Assembly (NCBI GenBank): GCA_020831535.1
Contig: JAFIGF010000156.1
Coordinates: 1-32,814, forward strand
Length of the DNA: 32,814 nt
Origin: Opitutales bacterium
GTDB taxonomy: Bacteria; Verrucomicrobiota; Verrucomicrobiia; Opitutales; T3Sed10-336
Direction: 5' to 3'
Shown: one piece after another, positions 9,591 through 17,670 of the stretch
Layout: every line of letters begins with the position of its first letter
How positions within the stretch are numbered: position 1 is the first letter of the stretch
Position numbers and translations under genes: made by a program
Notes under the pieces: model-generated
Seen by the model: the letters and a program-made list of their open reading frames with translations, nothing else
What the model was told of the DNA's origin: nothing
The model's database searches: none

Positions 9591-9834
9591 TTCCGATCAA
9601 TAACCCGGGCGGATGCCTGGCGGCAATGGATTTTTTGTTTTCCACATGAATCTTTTCGCTTCGTTTCCGGAGGGTCCGCGGGGAACCGAACATCCAATTC
9701 AGTGTCAGGGTTCTGTCCATCCATACGCAAAGAAAAGGGTTGGGTTCGACGTACTCCTGACTCACCACAGCCGGGATGTCCGTTCTTTCAATGAGAAGGG
9801 CATTCGGGGGGCTTTGCCGAAGGTTGCCCTCCCT

Positions 9835-12537
9835 ATGACGACAAATCCCCGAAAACGCAAACCGCTCAGTCCAATGCTCCGGCTGAAGCGAGCGGTTGGT
9901 TCATTGTTGACGCTCACCGGTTTCCTTTTTCCGGGGATCTCCCTCTCGGCGGAGCCTCCCGATCCCGGGAATGCCACCTGGCACATTGCCGTTTCCGGAG
10001 TCATGCCCAATGACGCCGATCTCGATATTTATCCCACCTTCAAGGACGGGTCCCTTCAGCAGGCCTTGGCGACTTCCCGCCGCTACAATACCTCCATTCA
10101 CTTTATTGAGAAAGAGAGCCTGGTTTTAGAGGAGGATGGTTTTTCCGGTGAGATGACCTTTCTCATCACGCCAGACCGTTGGGTTCCTTCCGATGGCCAA
10201 ACCTCCCTGCTGCGACTCTCTTTCGAGGGCCGGTTTGAGTTGTCGGACGATGGGGAGAATCGTTGGGTGAGAGGGAGCTATGAGGGGTCTTACGATGACC
10301 GCGAAGTCTCGGGAAACCTGGGTGGCGGCGTGGGGGAAACCGAAACCGAGTGGGAGCAAAAAGTGATGCGGGCCCGGGTCACCCCGGTCAAAGAGGAGGG
10401 TGCGCCCGACTCGGAGGAGATTCAATTGACCGTTGCCGTGGATGGCGATCAGGTTTTGTGGGGAACGGTGGGAGTTTCCTGGCACCGGAACGTGCCCCGA
10501 GAATCGTTTTTTGATGTTTCCGGGCTGAAGGTTGAGGATGGGAAGGTGAAGGGCTCGGCTCGTCTGGCGGCCATTGATTTCTTCCCCGGGGCGGATCCCG
10601 AGGCGACCTTTGACGTGGATATTGGCCTGATTCGGGTGCAGGGTCTGGTAGGTGGATGGATTCGGGCACCGGAAGTTCCCGCCCCCATCGCCAAGGCTTT
10701 TTATGGACGGGGTACGGCTGACCGTGGGGCCCGGAGTCACCCGCTTGAATCGGAAAACCCTCCGCTTTGGCGCTACCAACCCGAAACCTCGGGGTGGTAC
10801 CGTCCGCCCCCCGATGAGTTTCAGGCCGTTGAACCAGGGGAGCATCCCCGGCTGTTGTTTCGCGCGGAGGATGTCCCCGCCCTGCGGGAAAAAGCCGAAA
10901 CGCCGGAGGGCCGGGCCATCGTGGAACGGCTTCGGGAGTTGTTGGGAGAAGACGGGGAGGCTATGACGGAGCGCTTTAATGAGCGCGAGCCCCACAATCA
11001 TTTCCGTGGGCCGGAGCATCCGATCGGCACCTTCACGATGTGGCATGGGGCTGGATTCGGGCTGCTCTACCAACTCACCGGCGAGGAGAAATATGCGGAC
11101 CTGGCGCGGGAGGCGGTGCAACTTGCCTTCGAGGGTAAAATGGACCGGGACAACCGCTACAGTTGGGTGGCTCCCGGTACGGGGCTGCGTGCGGGGACGA
11201 TTCTCGGGGGAATCGCCCTGGCCTACGACCTCTGTTACCATGCTTGGCCGGAGGACTTTCGTCAGGAAGTGGCCCTCCGGCTTCAGAATTACAACCAGCC
11301 CCCCGCTTCCCAGTATGATCCGGTCAATCTCGATGAGGAACTGGTTGAACTGCAAAAGGACATCCCTGCGTACCTGCGCGATGTCGAAGGCTTTTCGCTG
11401 GACTACCTCTCGGGGCGTACCGGATACCCTCCCGGGAGCAACCATTATGGGGCTTTTCTTGGCGGGTTCACTGCGGTGCTGGCCATTCATGGGGATCCGG
11501 GCACCGACACGGCCTTTCTGGATGAGCGTTTGCGGGAGTTTGAGCATAATATTCCCCGCCTGCTGACCCAGGGTTTTGGGGACCGTGGTTTTTATGCCGA
11601 AGGCGATCATCCCGGGCGTATCTCCGCCAACGTCGGGATGCTGGAGGCGCTCATCGCGCTTCGTAACGTCACCGGGCGGGATTACCTTACCGCCACCTCG
11701 AATGCGGAATGGGTTACCCTCAAGTGGATTCACATGCTGATTCCCCGGGGGGATCGACTCTGGCATCCCAAACGCGGGGTATATGGTTCGGATCATTTCA
11801 GCGGCATCGGCCAGTCCGGCAGTGGGGAGTTTGCCTATGGCTTTGGCTCGGTATCGCCTCGCTACCATCCGGCGCTCCTCTGGGTGTATCAGAATTTTGA
11901 GCACCCGGTACGTCCCCACTATGGGGCCAATACCTATCCGCATCGTGCCGTCCATTCCCTTGTGCACTGGCCGGTGGACGTGGAACCAGCCAATCAATCG
12001 GGGATCCTTCCCCATGCCATTGTCGATAAGGTCCACGGCTATTTTGCCACCCGCAACCGTTGGCAGGATGAGAACGATATACATATCTCCCTCGCGCTGG
12101 AGAATGGCCCCACCGGTTACCATACCCTCCGTCCCCGCGGACGGGGAGTTCTGATTGTGGCTGGCTTTGGCACCCATCTCGGCTGGAGTACCCGATCCTT
12201 TGGGGCGCAACCGGTTGCCTGGGAGACGGAGGAAGATGGCTCCTTCCGGCTGGCCCTGCGCCGAGGTGAACGGGAAGGGGCCCTGACGGTCGATTTCTCC
12301 GGGGACTCGGGCGTTGCCGGGGTGTTGCTAGCTACCGGTGAGCTGTTCGATCAACCTCCCTCCGAATCCAACTCCGGCCCCATACGTACTCATCAAGTTG
12401 AAGCCGGAGGCCATACGGTGCATGTCATTACCCTTTCCGAGGAGGAACACCCCGAGGTCCGGTCCGGTGACGACGCGCACATACAGGTAGGTTCCCAACG
12501 CTTCGCTCTCCACGAAGGTCTCCTCACGGCGCGATAG
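9835..12537 (+). CDS. Secreted heparinase II/III-like protein (putative polysaccharide lyase)
   Basis: This encodes 900 residues from ATG 9835. The frame is open back to 9613, but a signal peptide (LTLTGFLFPGISLSAE, ending near residue 39) fits a start at 9835 or at ATG 9874. Residues 40-330 are of unknown type, with a repeated ITPDRW...LRLSFEGRFEL-like beta pattern. From about residue 336 (EHPRLLFRAEDVPALREKAE) the sequence follows the alpha-toroid of heparinase II/III and alginate-lyase-like families, with GSNHYGAFLGG (about 534) and FYAEGDHPGRISANVGM (about 585) supplying candidate Asn/His/Tyr active-site residues. A beta-sandwich C-terminal half follows. It probably acts on acidic polysaccharide outside the cytoplasm; the exact substrate cannot be inferred. 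The 244-bp gap upstream (9591-9834) is the shared divergent promoter region; I saw no clear promoter in it. Confidence 0.83.
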   Translation: MTTNPRKRKPLSPMLRLKRAVGSLLTLTGFLFPGISLSAEPPDPGNATWHIAVSGVMPNDADLDIYPTFKDGSLQQALATSRRYNTSIHFIEKESLVLEEDGFSGEMTFLITPDRWVPSDGQTSLLRLSFEGRFELSDDGENRWVRGSYEGSYDDREVSGNLGGGVGETETEWEQKVMRARVTPVKEEGAPDSEEIQLTVAVDGDQVLWGTVGVSWHRNVPRESFFDVSGLKVEDGKVKGSARLAAIDFFPGADPEATFDVDIGLIRVQGLVGGWIRAPEVPAPIAKAFYGRGTADRGARSHPLESENPPLWRYQPETSGWYRPPPDEFQAVEPGEHPRLLFRAEDVPALREKAETPEGRAIVERLRELLGEDGEAMTERFNEREPHNHFRGPEHPIGTFTMWHGAGFGLLYQLTGEEKYADLAREAVQLAFEGKMDRDNRYSWVAPGTGLRAGTILGGIALAYDLCYHAWPEDFRQEVALRLQNYNQPPASQYDPVNLDEELVELQKDIPAYLRDVEGFSLDYLSGRTGYPPGSNHYGAFLGGFTAVLAIHGDPGTDTAFLDERLREFEHNIPRLLTQGFGDRGFYAEGDHPGRISANVGMLEALIALRNVTGRDYLTATSNAEWVTLKWIHMLIPRGDRLWHPKRGVYGSDHFSGIGQSGSGEFAYGFGSVSPRYHPALLWVYQNFEHPVRPHYGANTYPHRAVHSLVHWPVDVEPANQSGILPHAIVDKVHGYFATRNRWQDENDIHISLALENGPTGYHTLRPRGRGVLIVAGFGTHLGWSTRSFGAQPVAWETEEDGSFRLALRRGEREGALTVDFSGDSGVAGVLLATGELFDQPPSESNSGPIRTHQVEAGGHTVHVITLSEEEHPEVRSGDDAHIQVGSQRFALHEGLLTAR

Positions 12538-12550
12538 GTCTTGCAACAGT

Positions 12551-12668
12551 TCATCTGCCTGCCGGCGATGGCGCCGGAGGCAAATGCAGGGCGTTTAGAG
12601 GTGGATCGGCGTCTTCGACAACCTTGATGGTGGAAGGACTCGCGCAGGAGCGCTTTGGGCCCGGTCAG
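12551..12668 (-). pseudogene. Remnant of a sixth NHLP precursor gene
   Basis: Read on the minus strand this matches the middle of the precursor at 13469-13810. A block encoding LTxPKALLRE (CCCAAAGCGCTCCT near the upstream end) is followed, after a loss of about 20 bases that shifts the frame, by a block encoding IKVVEDADPPLNALHLPPAP (KIVEDTDPHLITLHLPPAP in the intact gene). Translation then meets TGA at 12551-12553 before any GG site. It has no start and no core, so it is a dead fragment. Its first bases overlap the stop codon of the precursor at 12665-12997. Confidence 0.8.
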
Positions 12669-12997
12669 TGGGGGTACGGGCGGTGTGGGGAACCTGGGCG
12701 GGGGTTTTTAATTTGTAGATCAGGGCTGTCTGTTGGAACAGGGGAAAGCCCTCCGCTGACCTTATCCAAATCCTTGTCGGAGAGTTTGTCCGAGGGTTCC
12801 GGCGGGAGATAAAGAGTGACAAGGTTTGGGTCGGTATCTTCGACGGCCCTGATTTCAAGTGAATCGGGAACCGCAAAGCCTTCATCCTTGATCACTGCCT
12901 TGGGATCGGCAAGAAAGCGTTCTTTGTACGCCGAATCGCGATGGCATTTAGCGTAGATTTTTTCAAGGGTTTTTTGGTCTTCGTTGGTGTGTTTCAT
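12665..12997 (-). CDS. NHLP-leader peptide precursor 1, proline-rich core
   Basis: This encodes 110 residues from ATG 12997, with AAGGAG about 13 bases upstream. Residues 1-83 are a nitrile-hydratase-like leader: CHRDSAYKERFLADPKAVIK, VEDTDPNLVTLYLPPEP and LSDKDLDKVSGG. Cleavage after GG by the C39 peptidase domain of the neighbouring transporter is expected. The 27-residue core (12668-12748) is proline-rich and basic at its end (KNPRPGSPHRPYPH), with no Ser/Thr-Cys pair for a lanthionine. The leader closely matches precursor 4. The TGA stop lies in sequence homologous to precursor 3, so the C-terminus may have arisen by a deletion. Its role is unknown; it resembles proline-rich antimicrobial peptides in composition. 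Confidence 0.87.
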   Translation of the reverse strand: MKHTNEDQKTLEKIYAKCHRDSAYKERFLADPKAVIKDEGFAVPDSLEIRAVEDTDPNLVTLYLPPEPSDKLSDKDLDKVSGGLSPVPTDSPDLQIKNPRPGSPHRPYPH

Positions 12998-13039
12998 GGT
13001 GCTTAAAAATCTCCTTATAAACTTTTCCTATGGAAAACT

Positions 13040-13393
13040 CTAAAATCCGGTATGTGTTTCAAATGATGTTGATTTTCCTAAACCTGATGTCATCCCTGAT
13101 GATATCGAAAACATCGTCGATGCGATTGACTGAAAAAAACTGGTACCCCCGGCAACGGATTCCAGTTCCTCATCGGATAATTCCTGAGTAGGCTTAGGGG
13201 GGAGATGCAAGGTGAGGACATTGGGCTTTTGGTTTTCCACGACCTTGAATTTCAGTTGAGACGGAAGCTCGATTCCCTGTTCCTGGATAACGGCTTTGGG
13301 GTCGGCCACAAAGCGTTGCCGGAAGGCTTTGTCCTTGGCGCATTGGGCATAAATGGTTTCGAGGGTTTTTTGGAATTCGGCTGGATTCTTCAT
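13040..13393 (-). CDS. NHLP-leader peptide precursor 2, Ser/Gly-rich core
   Basis: This encodes 117 residues from ATG 13393; no ribosome site is obvious. The leader (1-83) has IYAQCAKDKAFRQRFVADPK, VVENQKPNVLTLHLPPKP and LSDEELESVAGG. The 34-residue core (13043-13144) begins TSFFQSIASTMFSISSG and holds a GxxxG motif (GMTSG, core residues 17-21). It is rich in Ser/Thr and Phe with no cysteine. The leader is almost identical, in DNA too, to that of precursor 5, while the core differs. It is probably exported by the adjacent NHLM transporters after cleavage at GG. The core looks like a membrane-active helix, which is an inference. Confidence 0.87.
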   Translation of the reverse strand: MKNPAEFQKTLETIYAQCAKDKAFRQRFVADPKAVIQEQGIELPSQLKFKVVENQKPNVLTLHLPPKPTQELSDEELESVAGGTSFFQSIASTMFSISSGMTSGLGKSTSFETHTGF

Positions 13394-13468
13394 ATGCAGT
13401 GTGTACGGGATTTGTATGGGTTCTTGGATACAGACATTTCAAATGCCTGTATATGAGTCTTGAAATGC

Positions 13469-13810
13469 CTATTTCCCCGGTGGTGCCTCGGGGTTGAAAA
13501 TGTCTTTGATGCAAGGAAAGAGAGTTTCGAGATCTTTCACTTCAGTGCCCCCTCCGCTGACGGCTTCGAGTTCTTCATCGGTGAGGTCTTCGGAGGGCGC
13601 CGGAGGCAAATGCAGGGTGATTAGATGGGGGTCGGTGTCTTCGACAATCTTGAGGCGGAGGGATTCGGGCAGGTCGATGCCTTTCTCGCGTAGGAGCGCT
13701 TTGGGATCGGTGAGCAAGCGTTCCTTGAAGGTTGGGTCCTTGCGGGCTTGGGTAGCCAAGGCGGCGAGGATTTGGTTAATTTCGTCTTTGTAGATGAGGG
13801 TGTTGGGCAT
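13469..13810 (-). CDS. NHLP-leader peptide precursor 3, acidic core with one cysteine
   Basis: This encodes 113 residues from ATG 13810, preceded by AAAGAAAG. The leader (1-87) has RKDPTFKERLLTDPKALLRE, LKIVEDTDPHLITLHLPPAP and LTDEELEAVSGG. It is the only intact leader lacking the cysteine near residue 18. Its 26-residue core (13472-13549; GTEVKDLETLFPCIKDIF) holds the only cysteine in any core, so a disulfide-linked dimer or a thiol-dependent role is possible. It is the closest relative of the remnant at 12551-12668. Function unknown. Confidence 0.86.
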   Translation of the reverse strand: MPNTLIYKDEINQILAALATQARKDPTFKERLLTDPKALLREKGIDLPESLRLKIVEDTDPHLITLHLPPAPSEDLTDEELEAVSGGGTEVKDLETLFPCIKDIFNPEAPPGK

Positions 13811-13834
13811 GACTTTCTTTAGTTTTGATGATTC

Positions 13835-14146
13835 TCATCGGCCGTATTTCCATTCCTTCTTTGCCTTTTCGTATTCCTTCTCAGCATTACTCGCTTTACC
13901 ACCGCTGACTTGTTCCAAGTCGCGGTCGGAGAGTTCATCCGAGGGTTCGGGGGGGAGATAGAGAGTAATAAGGTTCGGATCGGTTTCTTCGACGGCTTTG
14001 ATTTCAATCGAATCGGGCACGGTCACGCCTTCTTCTTTGATCACGGCTTTGGGATTGGCGAGAAAACGTTCCTTGTACCCCGAATCGCGATGACATTGGG
14101 CATAGATTTTAGAGAGAGTTTTTTGGTATTCGTCTTGGTGTAGCAT
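13835..14146 (-). CDS. NHLP-leader peptide precursor 4, Lys/Glu-rich core
   Basis: This encodes 103 residues from ATG 14146, one base after the TAA of precursor 5, so the two are probably translated from one message. The leader (1-83) has CHRDSGYKERFLANPKAVIK, VEETDPNLITLYLPPEP and LSDRDLEQVSGG, close to precursor 1. The 20-residue core (13838-13897; KASNAEKEYEKAKKEWKYGR) is the shortest and most charged of the five and should form an amphipathic helix. It has no Cys. It could be a bacteriocin, a signal or an immunity-like peptide; the sequence does not decide. Confidence 0.86.
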   Translation of the reverse strand: MLHQDEYQKTLSKIYAQCHRDSGYKERFLANPKAVIKEEGVTVPDSIEIKAVEETDPNLITLYLPPEPSDELSDRDLEQVSGGKASNAEKEYEKAKKEWKYGR

Positions 14147-14147
14147 A

Positions 14148-14507
14148 TTATTTTTTCGGAGAGCCTACGGAGTGGGCAAAGACAGACACTGCGGCGTCGA
14201 TGGCCGAGGCTATGGTGCTGGTTGTTTGCACCATGAAGGAGGTCATGGTGGAGAGGGAAGATCCCCCGGCAACGGATTCCAGTTCCTCATCGGACAATTC
14301 CTGATCAGGCTTAGGGGGAAGATGCAAGGTGAGGGCATTGGGTTTTTGGTTTTCCACAACCTTAAACTTCAGGTGAGACGGAAGGTCGATCCCCTGTTCC
14401 TGGATAACGGTTTTGGGATCAGCAATGAATCGTTTCCGGAAGACCTTGTCCTGAGCGCAGCGGTCATAAATTTTTCCGAGAGCGATTTGGTATTCGTTTT
14501 GAGTCAT
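14148..14507 (-). CDS. NHLP-leader peptide precursor 5, Ser/Thr/Ala-rich core
   Basis: This encodes 119 residues from ATG 14507, chosen over an in-frame TTG at 14516 because MTQNEYQ then aligns with the other precursor starts. The leader (1-82) has IYDRCAQDKVFRKRFIADPK, VVENQKPNALTLHLPPKP and LSDEELESVAGG. The 37-residue core (14151-14261; SSLSTMTSFMVQTTSTIASA then IDAAVSVFAHSVGSPKK) is the most hydrophobic of the set, with an AxxxA motif (AIDAA) and a basic end. It is the first precursor after the transporter genes, 171 bp downstream of them. Its pairing with precursor 2 (same leader, different but similarly composed core) suggests a two-peptide bacteriocin. Confidence 0.87.
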   Translation of the reverse strand: MTQNEYQIALGKIYDRCAQDKVFRKRFIADPKTVIQEQGIDLPSHLKFKVVENQKPNALTLHLPPKPDQELSDEELESVAGGSSLSTMTSFMVQTTSTIASAIDAAVSVFAHSVGSPKK

Positions 14508-14678
14508 TGTATCCAATTTATACGGGTTTGATTTTAGCCTTTTGAATGACTTAAAGCCAGTGTGAAGGGTTTTTGTTTAGGATCAAACAGGAAAGGTGGA
14601 TTTTGGCTTTTATTAAAGCTTTTTACCTTTAAAGCGGGTGACGATAAGCTGCGTTCCTTGGGCCAAAATTCTTCGAGG
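14508..14678 (-). promoter_or_regulatory. A/T-rich gap before the precursor genes, probable own promoter
   Basis: This is the only long gap in the minus-strand NHLM series. It separates transporter genes spaced 10-24 bp apart from the precursors. It is A/T-rich with several -10-like hexamers (for example TATAAA 13 bases before ATG 14507, and TAAAAT further up), but no convincing -35/-10 pair. A separate promoter giving stronger precursor expression is plausible by analogy with other peptide loci. Confidence 0.3.
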
Positions 14679-17660
14679 TTAGAGAGTTTGCCGTTTGGCC
14701 AGGGTGGTGAAAAGTCCGTTGTGTTCCATCAGTTCGGCGTAGGTTCCTTGCTCCACGACTTTGCCCTGATCGAGCACGATAATTTTGTCGGCCTCCCGGA
14801 TAGTACTGAGGCGGTGGGCGATGACGACGCGGGTGGCCTGCATTTCCTCAAGGCTTTTGGCGACGATTTGTTGGGTGGTATTGTCGAGGGCGCTGGTGGC
14901 TTCGTCGAAGAAAACGAGTCGGGGTTTGCTGACGATGGCCCGGGCGATCATCAAGCGTTGTCGCTGCCCTCCGGAAAGGGTTGCCGCGCCTTCGTTGACG
15001 ATGGTGTGCATGCCCATGGGCATTTGCCGGATGTCCTTTTCGAGGCCGGCCAAGCGGGCCGCCTGCCAGGCTTCTTTGAGGGTTAGGTGACTCTTTCCCA
15101 AAATGATGTTTTGGAAAATGTCGGCCGCGATCAATTGACCGTTTTGCAGAACCACGCCGATTTGTTGGCGGAGGGCCCGGAGGTCCAGGGAAGACAATTC
15201 GTTGCCGTCGTAATAAACCGATCCACTTTCCGGTTCCTCAAAACCAAGCAAAAGGCGTAGAAGGGTTGATTTGCCCGAACCGGAAGGCCCGACGAGGGCG
15301 ACGAATTGTCCGGGTTCACAATCCAGGGAAACTCCTTTAAGGACGGACGGGGCATTGGGGTGGTAGCGGAAATGGAGGTTCTTGATTTCCACGCGACCGC
15401 TCAATTCCCCGGGGTGGGTGCGGTCGCGGTGGACTTCGGGAATGGTTTCGAGGATCGGTTTGGATCTTTGGTACAGGGGGAAAACGACAAACAGCGAAAC
15501 CGAGGCGAGGGCGATTTGCAGAATGGCTCCGAGAAAAATACCAAAGGCGGCATTGAACGCGAGAAACTGGCCGGTGGTGAGACTGGTGCCGCCGGGTTGG
15601 GCTTCGGCACGGGAGAGGAAAAACAGGGCAAAGGCAAAAATGACCATGGAGGTCAGAAGCGGCCAGGTGGCTTGGAAAGTTTGGACGGTATTGTTGATCC
15701 GGCCGATTTTCATGTAGATGCGTTTTTGCTCGGCGAACTGTTTCGCCCAGACGGCAAAAGCATGGTTCTCCGCCCCGGCCACCCGGAGTTTGGAGATCCC
15801 CTTGATCAATTGGAAAACCTGCCCCTGCAAGCGACCGCTGACGGCAAACATTTCTTTCAGGTTACGTAGTTGAAACAGGTTGATGACGAGGCAAAAGAGG
15901 ACGGTGAAGAGCACCAGAGCCACGGCAACGAGAGCGAGTCGCCAGCTGTAGTAGAAAAGTAAGAGCAGGTTGACCGCGGAGGCCAGGCCTGCCAGCAAAC
16001 TGGTAACGCCTGCATTGGTGACGACGGATTCGATTTCGTTGACTGCATTGGCGCGGTCAGTGAGGTCGCCGGAATTGTAGCGCCGGAAGAAGGGCGTAGG
16101 GAGATTGAGCAGGCGATCCCAGACTGCCGACTGAAGATGAAAGTTCATTTTTCCGGTAACCCGGAGCACCCCGTATTCCTGTACCCGGGTGAATAAGGTG
16201 GTGCCGATGGCGGCAAAGAAAACCCCGAGAAAAAGTTGCAGGAGGAGTCCCCGGTCGGCGCTGGGAATGACGACATCGAATAATTTTCCGGTGAGAAAGG
16301 GAGGGGTCAGGCCGATCAGGGCGATAACCAGGGCGAGTCCGAGAATGCCGACCATCTCTCCGGTCTGGCGATGAAAGCCATGGGTAAGGAGATCACGGGC
16401 GCGGATTTTCTTTGCCGGGAAGGGCCGGAAAAAGGTGAAGGCAAAAGGTTCGATGGTTTCGGCGAGGCGTCGGGTCAGGGGTGCTTTTTCTCCCGATACC
16501 GGGTTCACAAGGAGATACTTACCCGCCTTTTGAGGAAGGATGGCCACGGGTTTATGCCCCTCCTCCAGAAATCCCAGAAAGGGGCCATGATCCCCTTTCC
16601 ACCAATCGTCTTTAAGGGCGACCTTGCGATAGCGAAAGTTTGAAGCCGAGGCAATCAGCTCGAGAGGGTTCGGGTGCTTCGCTTGGTGGAGATCCGCCGG
16701 TTTTTTGACGGTCAGAGCAAGGAAGCCGCCGACCAAACGGGTCGCTTCAAAAAGATCGGAATGGGGGGCGGAGGGAGGGGCGGTTTGGGCCGGATCGGCA
16801 GGAGCGAAAATTTCCTTTTGGTGCAGGACCGAACCGATTTCGCGGTAGGCATTTTTCCGGGCGGTCTCCCCGTGGGCCGCCTTGTCCTCGAGCCGTAGAT
16901 ACTCATCGGCCATGACCAAACGCCGGTTGATAAACTCGCAGCGGCAGAGGTTCTCGTGGAAACTTTGCAGGGCTGGCCAGAGTTCTCCCCGGTCCAGCAG
17001 TTCCGGGGTCGAAAGGGGCGTGACGGTTTTTCTCTGCAGAAGACCTGACCAGGCTTGGCGGGTGATGGGAAAGTGGGAGGAGTCGTCGCCCGGGAGGATG
17101 GTTTCCATATCGAGAAAGAGCCAGACTTCCTCGTTTGCCGGCACCCAAACGACTTCGTCGCGAGCCCGTACGCGCTCTTTGGCGGAGGCGGTTTGCTCTT
17201 GCCCAGCCACCAGTTGGTGATCGGCCCGGGGGAGGGGAACGATTTCCTTGGTGATTCCGGTGGAAAGGGTATCGACCCATTCATTAAGAGCTGCGGTGAC
17301 TTCCGCGGCGGGCAACTTCCCCGCCGCCATTTCTTTTTCTAAATCGTAGCGGGAAAGTCGATACAGTCGGGTTCCGATCTTGCCGCTACAGAGAAAACCG
17401 GAGGAGCCAATGACTTCCTCGAAGTTGAAGCCGAAAAGCAGGCTTCCTTCCCGAACGGTGCAGAAATGGGAGCGCGCCCCGGTGGGTTGGCCTTCCTGGA
17501 GAGCGGTGGCGAAAATTTGCAGGTCCCCGGTTTCCAAAAACCAAATCTGATCTTCTCCCTGCAATACGAAAGGGCGGTTTCCGGAACATTCCACCAACTC
17601 GCCCGCGGCTCGGAAAAACGCAGGAAGGGAACGGTCAGGTGATGAGTGGTGGGCAGACAT
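14679..17660 (-). CDS. NHLM-type ABC transporter without peptidase (ABC2 class)
   Basis: This encodes 993 residues from ATG 17660. The first 400 residues are not a transporter: residues 20-120 look like a cyclic-nucleotide-binding-type beta barrel (GEDQIWFLETGDLQIFA, REGSLLFGF). A six-helix membrane domain follows (about 430-710; MVGILGLALVIALIGLTPPF begins it), then the ATPase with Walker A GPSGSGKS (791-798), signature LSGGQ (895-899), Walker B VFFDE (Glu920) and H-loop His949, all intact. The layout matches the second ABC protein (TIGR03797 type) of nitrile-hydratase-leader microcin systems, which pairs with a peptidase ABC partner. It starts 10 bp after its partner's stop. It may form a heteromeric exporter or act in parallel. 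Confidence 0.93.
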   Translation of the reverse strand: MSAHHSSPDRSLPAFFRAAGELVECSGNRPFVLQGEDQIWFLETGDLQIFATALQEGQPTGARSHFCTVREGSLLFGFNFEEVIGSSGFLCSGKIGTRLYRLSRYDLEKEMAAGKLPAAEVTAALNEWVDTLSTGITKEIVPLPRADHQLVAGQEQTASAKERVRARDEVVWVPANEEVWLFLDMETILPGDDSSHFPITRQAWSGLLQRKTVTPLSTPELLDRGELWPALQSFHENLCRCEFINRRLVMADEYLRLEDKAAHGETARKNAYREIGSVLHQKEIFAPADPAQTAPPSAPHSDLFEATRLVGGFLALTVKKPADLHQAKHPNPLELIASASNFRYRKVALKDDWWKGDHGPFLGFLEEGHKPVAILPQKAGKYLLVNPVSGEKAPLTRRLAETIEPFAFTFFRPFPAKKIRARDLLTHGFHRQTGEMVGILGLALVIALIGLTPPFLTGKLFDVVIPSADRGLLLQLFLGVFFAAIGTTLFTRVQEYGVLRVTGKMNFHLQSAVWDRLLNLPTPFFRRYNSGDLTDRANAVNEIESVVTNAGVTSLLAGLASAVNLLLLFYYSWRLALVAVALVLFTVLFCLVINLFQLRNLKEMFAVSGRLQGQVFQLIKGISKLRVAGAENHAFAVWAKQFAEQKRIYMKIGRINNTVQTFQATWPLLTSMVIFAFALFFLSRAEAQPGGTSLTTGQFLAFNAAFGIFLGAILQIALASVSLFVVFPLYQRSKPILETIPEVHRDRTHPGELSGRVEIKNLHFRYHPNAPSVLKGVSLDCEPGQFVALVGPSGSGKSTLLRLLLGFEEPESGSVYYDGNELSSLDLRALRQQIGVVLQNGQLIAADIFQNIILGKSHLTLKEAWQAARLAGLEKDIRQMPMGMHTIVNEGAATLSGGQRQRLMIARAIVSKPRLVFFDEATSALDNTTQQIVAKSLEEMQATRVVIAHRLSTIREADKIIVLDQGKVVEQGTYAELMEHNGLFTTLAKRQTL

Positions 17661-17670
17661 GCGGTGAATC

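Noticed and set aside
10126-12210. Minus-strand open frame of 694 codons inside the heparinase-like gene
   Set aside because: It is a shadow of a high-GC coding strand. The plus frame has a signal peptide and family motifs; the minus frame has none.
12562-12577. GC hairpin CCGGCG-ATGG-CGCCGG between the heparinase-like gene and the precursor remnant
   Set aside because: There is no T-run, and half of it is the conserved LPPAP coding sequence of the remnant, so it may be chance.
12665-14507. Precursors as lanthipeptides or thiopeptides
   Set aside because: Four of the five cores contain no cysteine, and no dehydratase, cyclase or YcaO gene is in the window.
14598-14622. Plus-strand hairpin GCTTT-TATT-AAAGC followed by TTTTT
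   Set aside because: It has the form of a terminator, but on the plus strand, where no gene runs toward it. The stem is only 5 bp of weak pairs.
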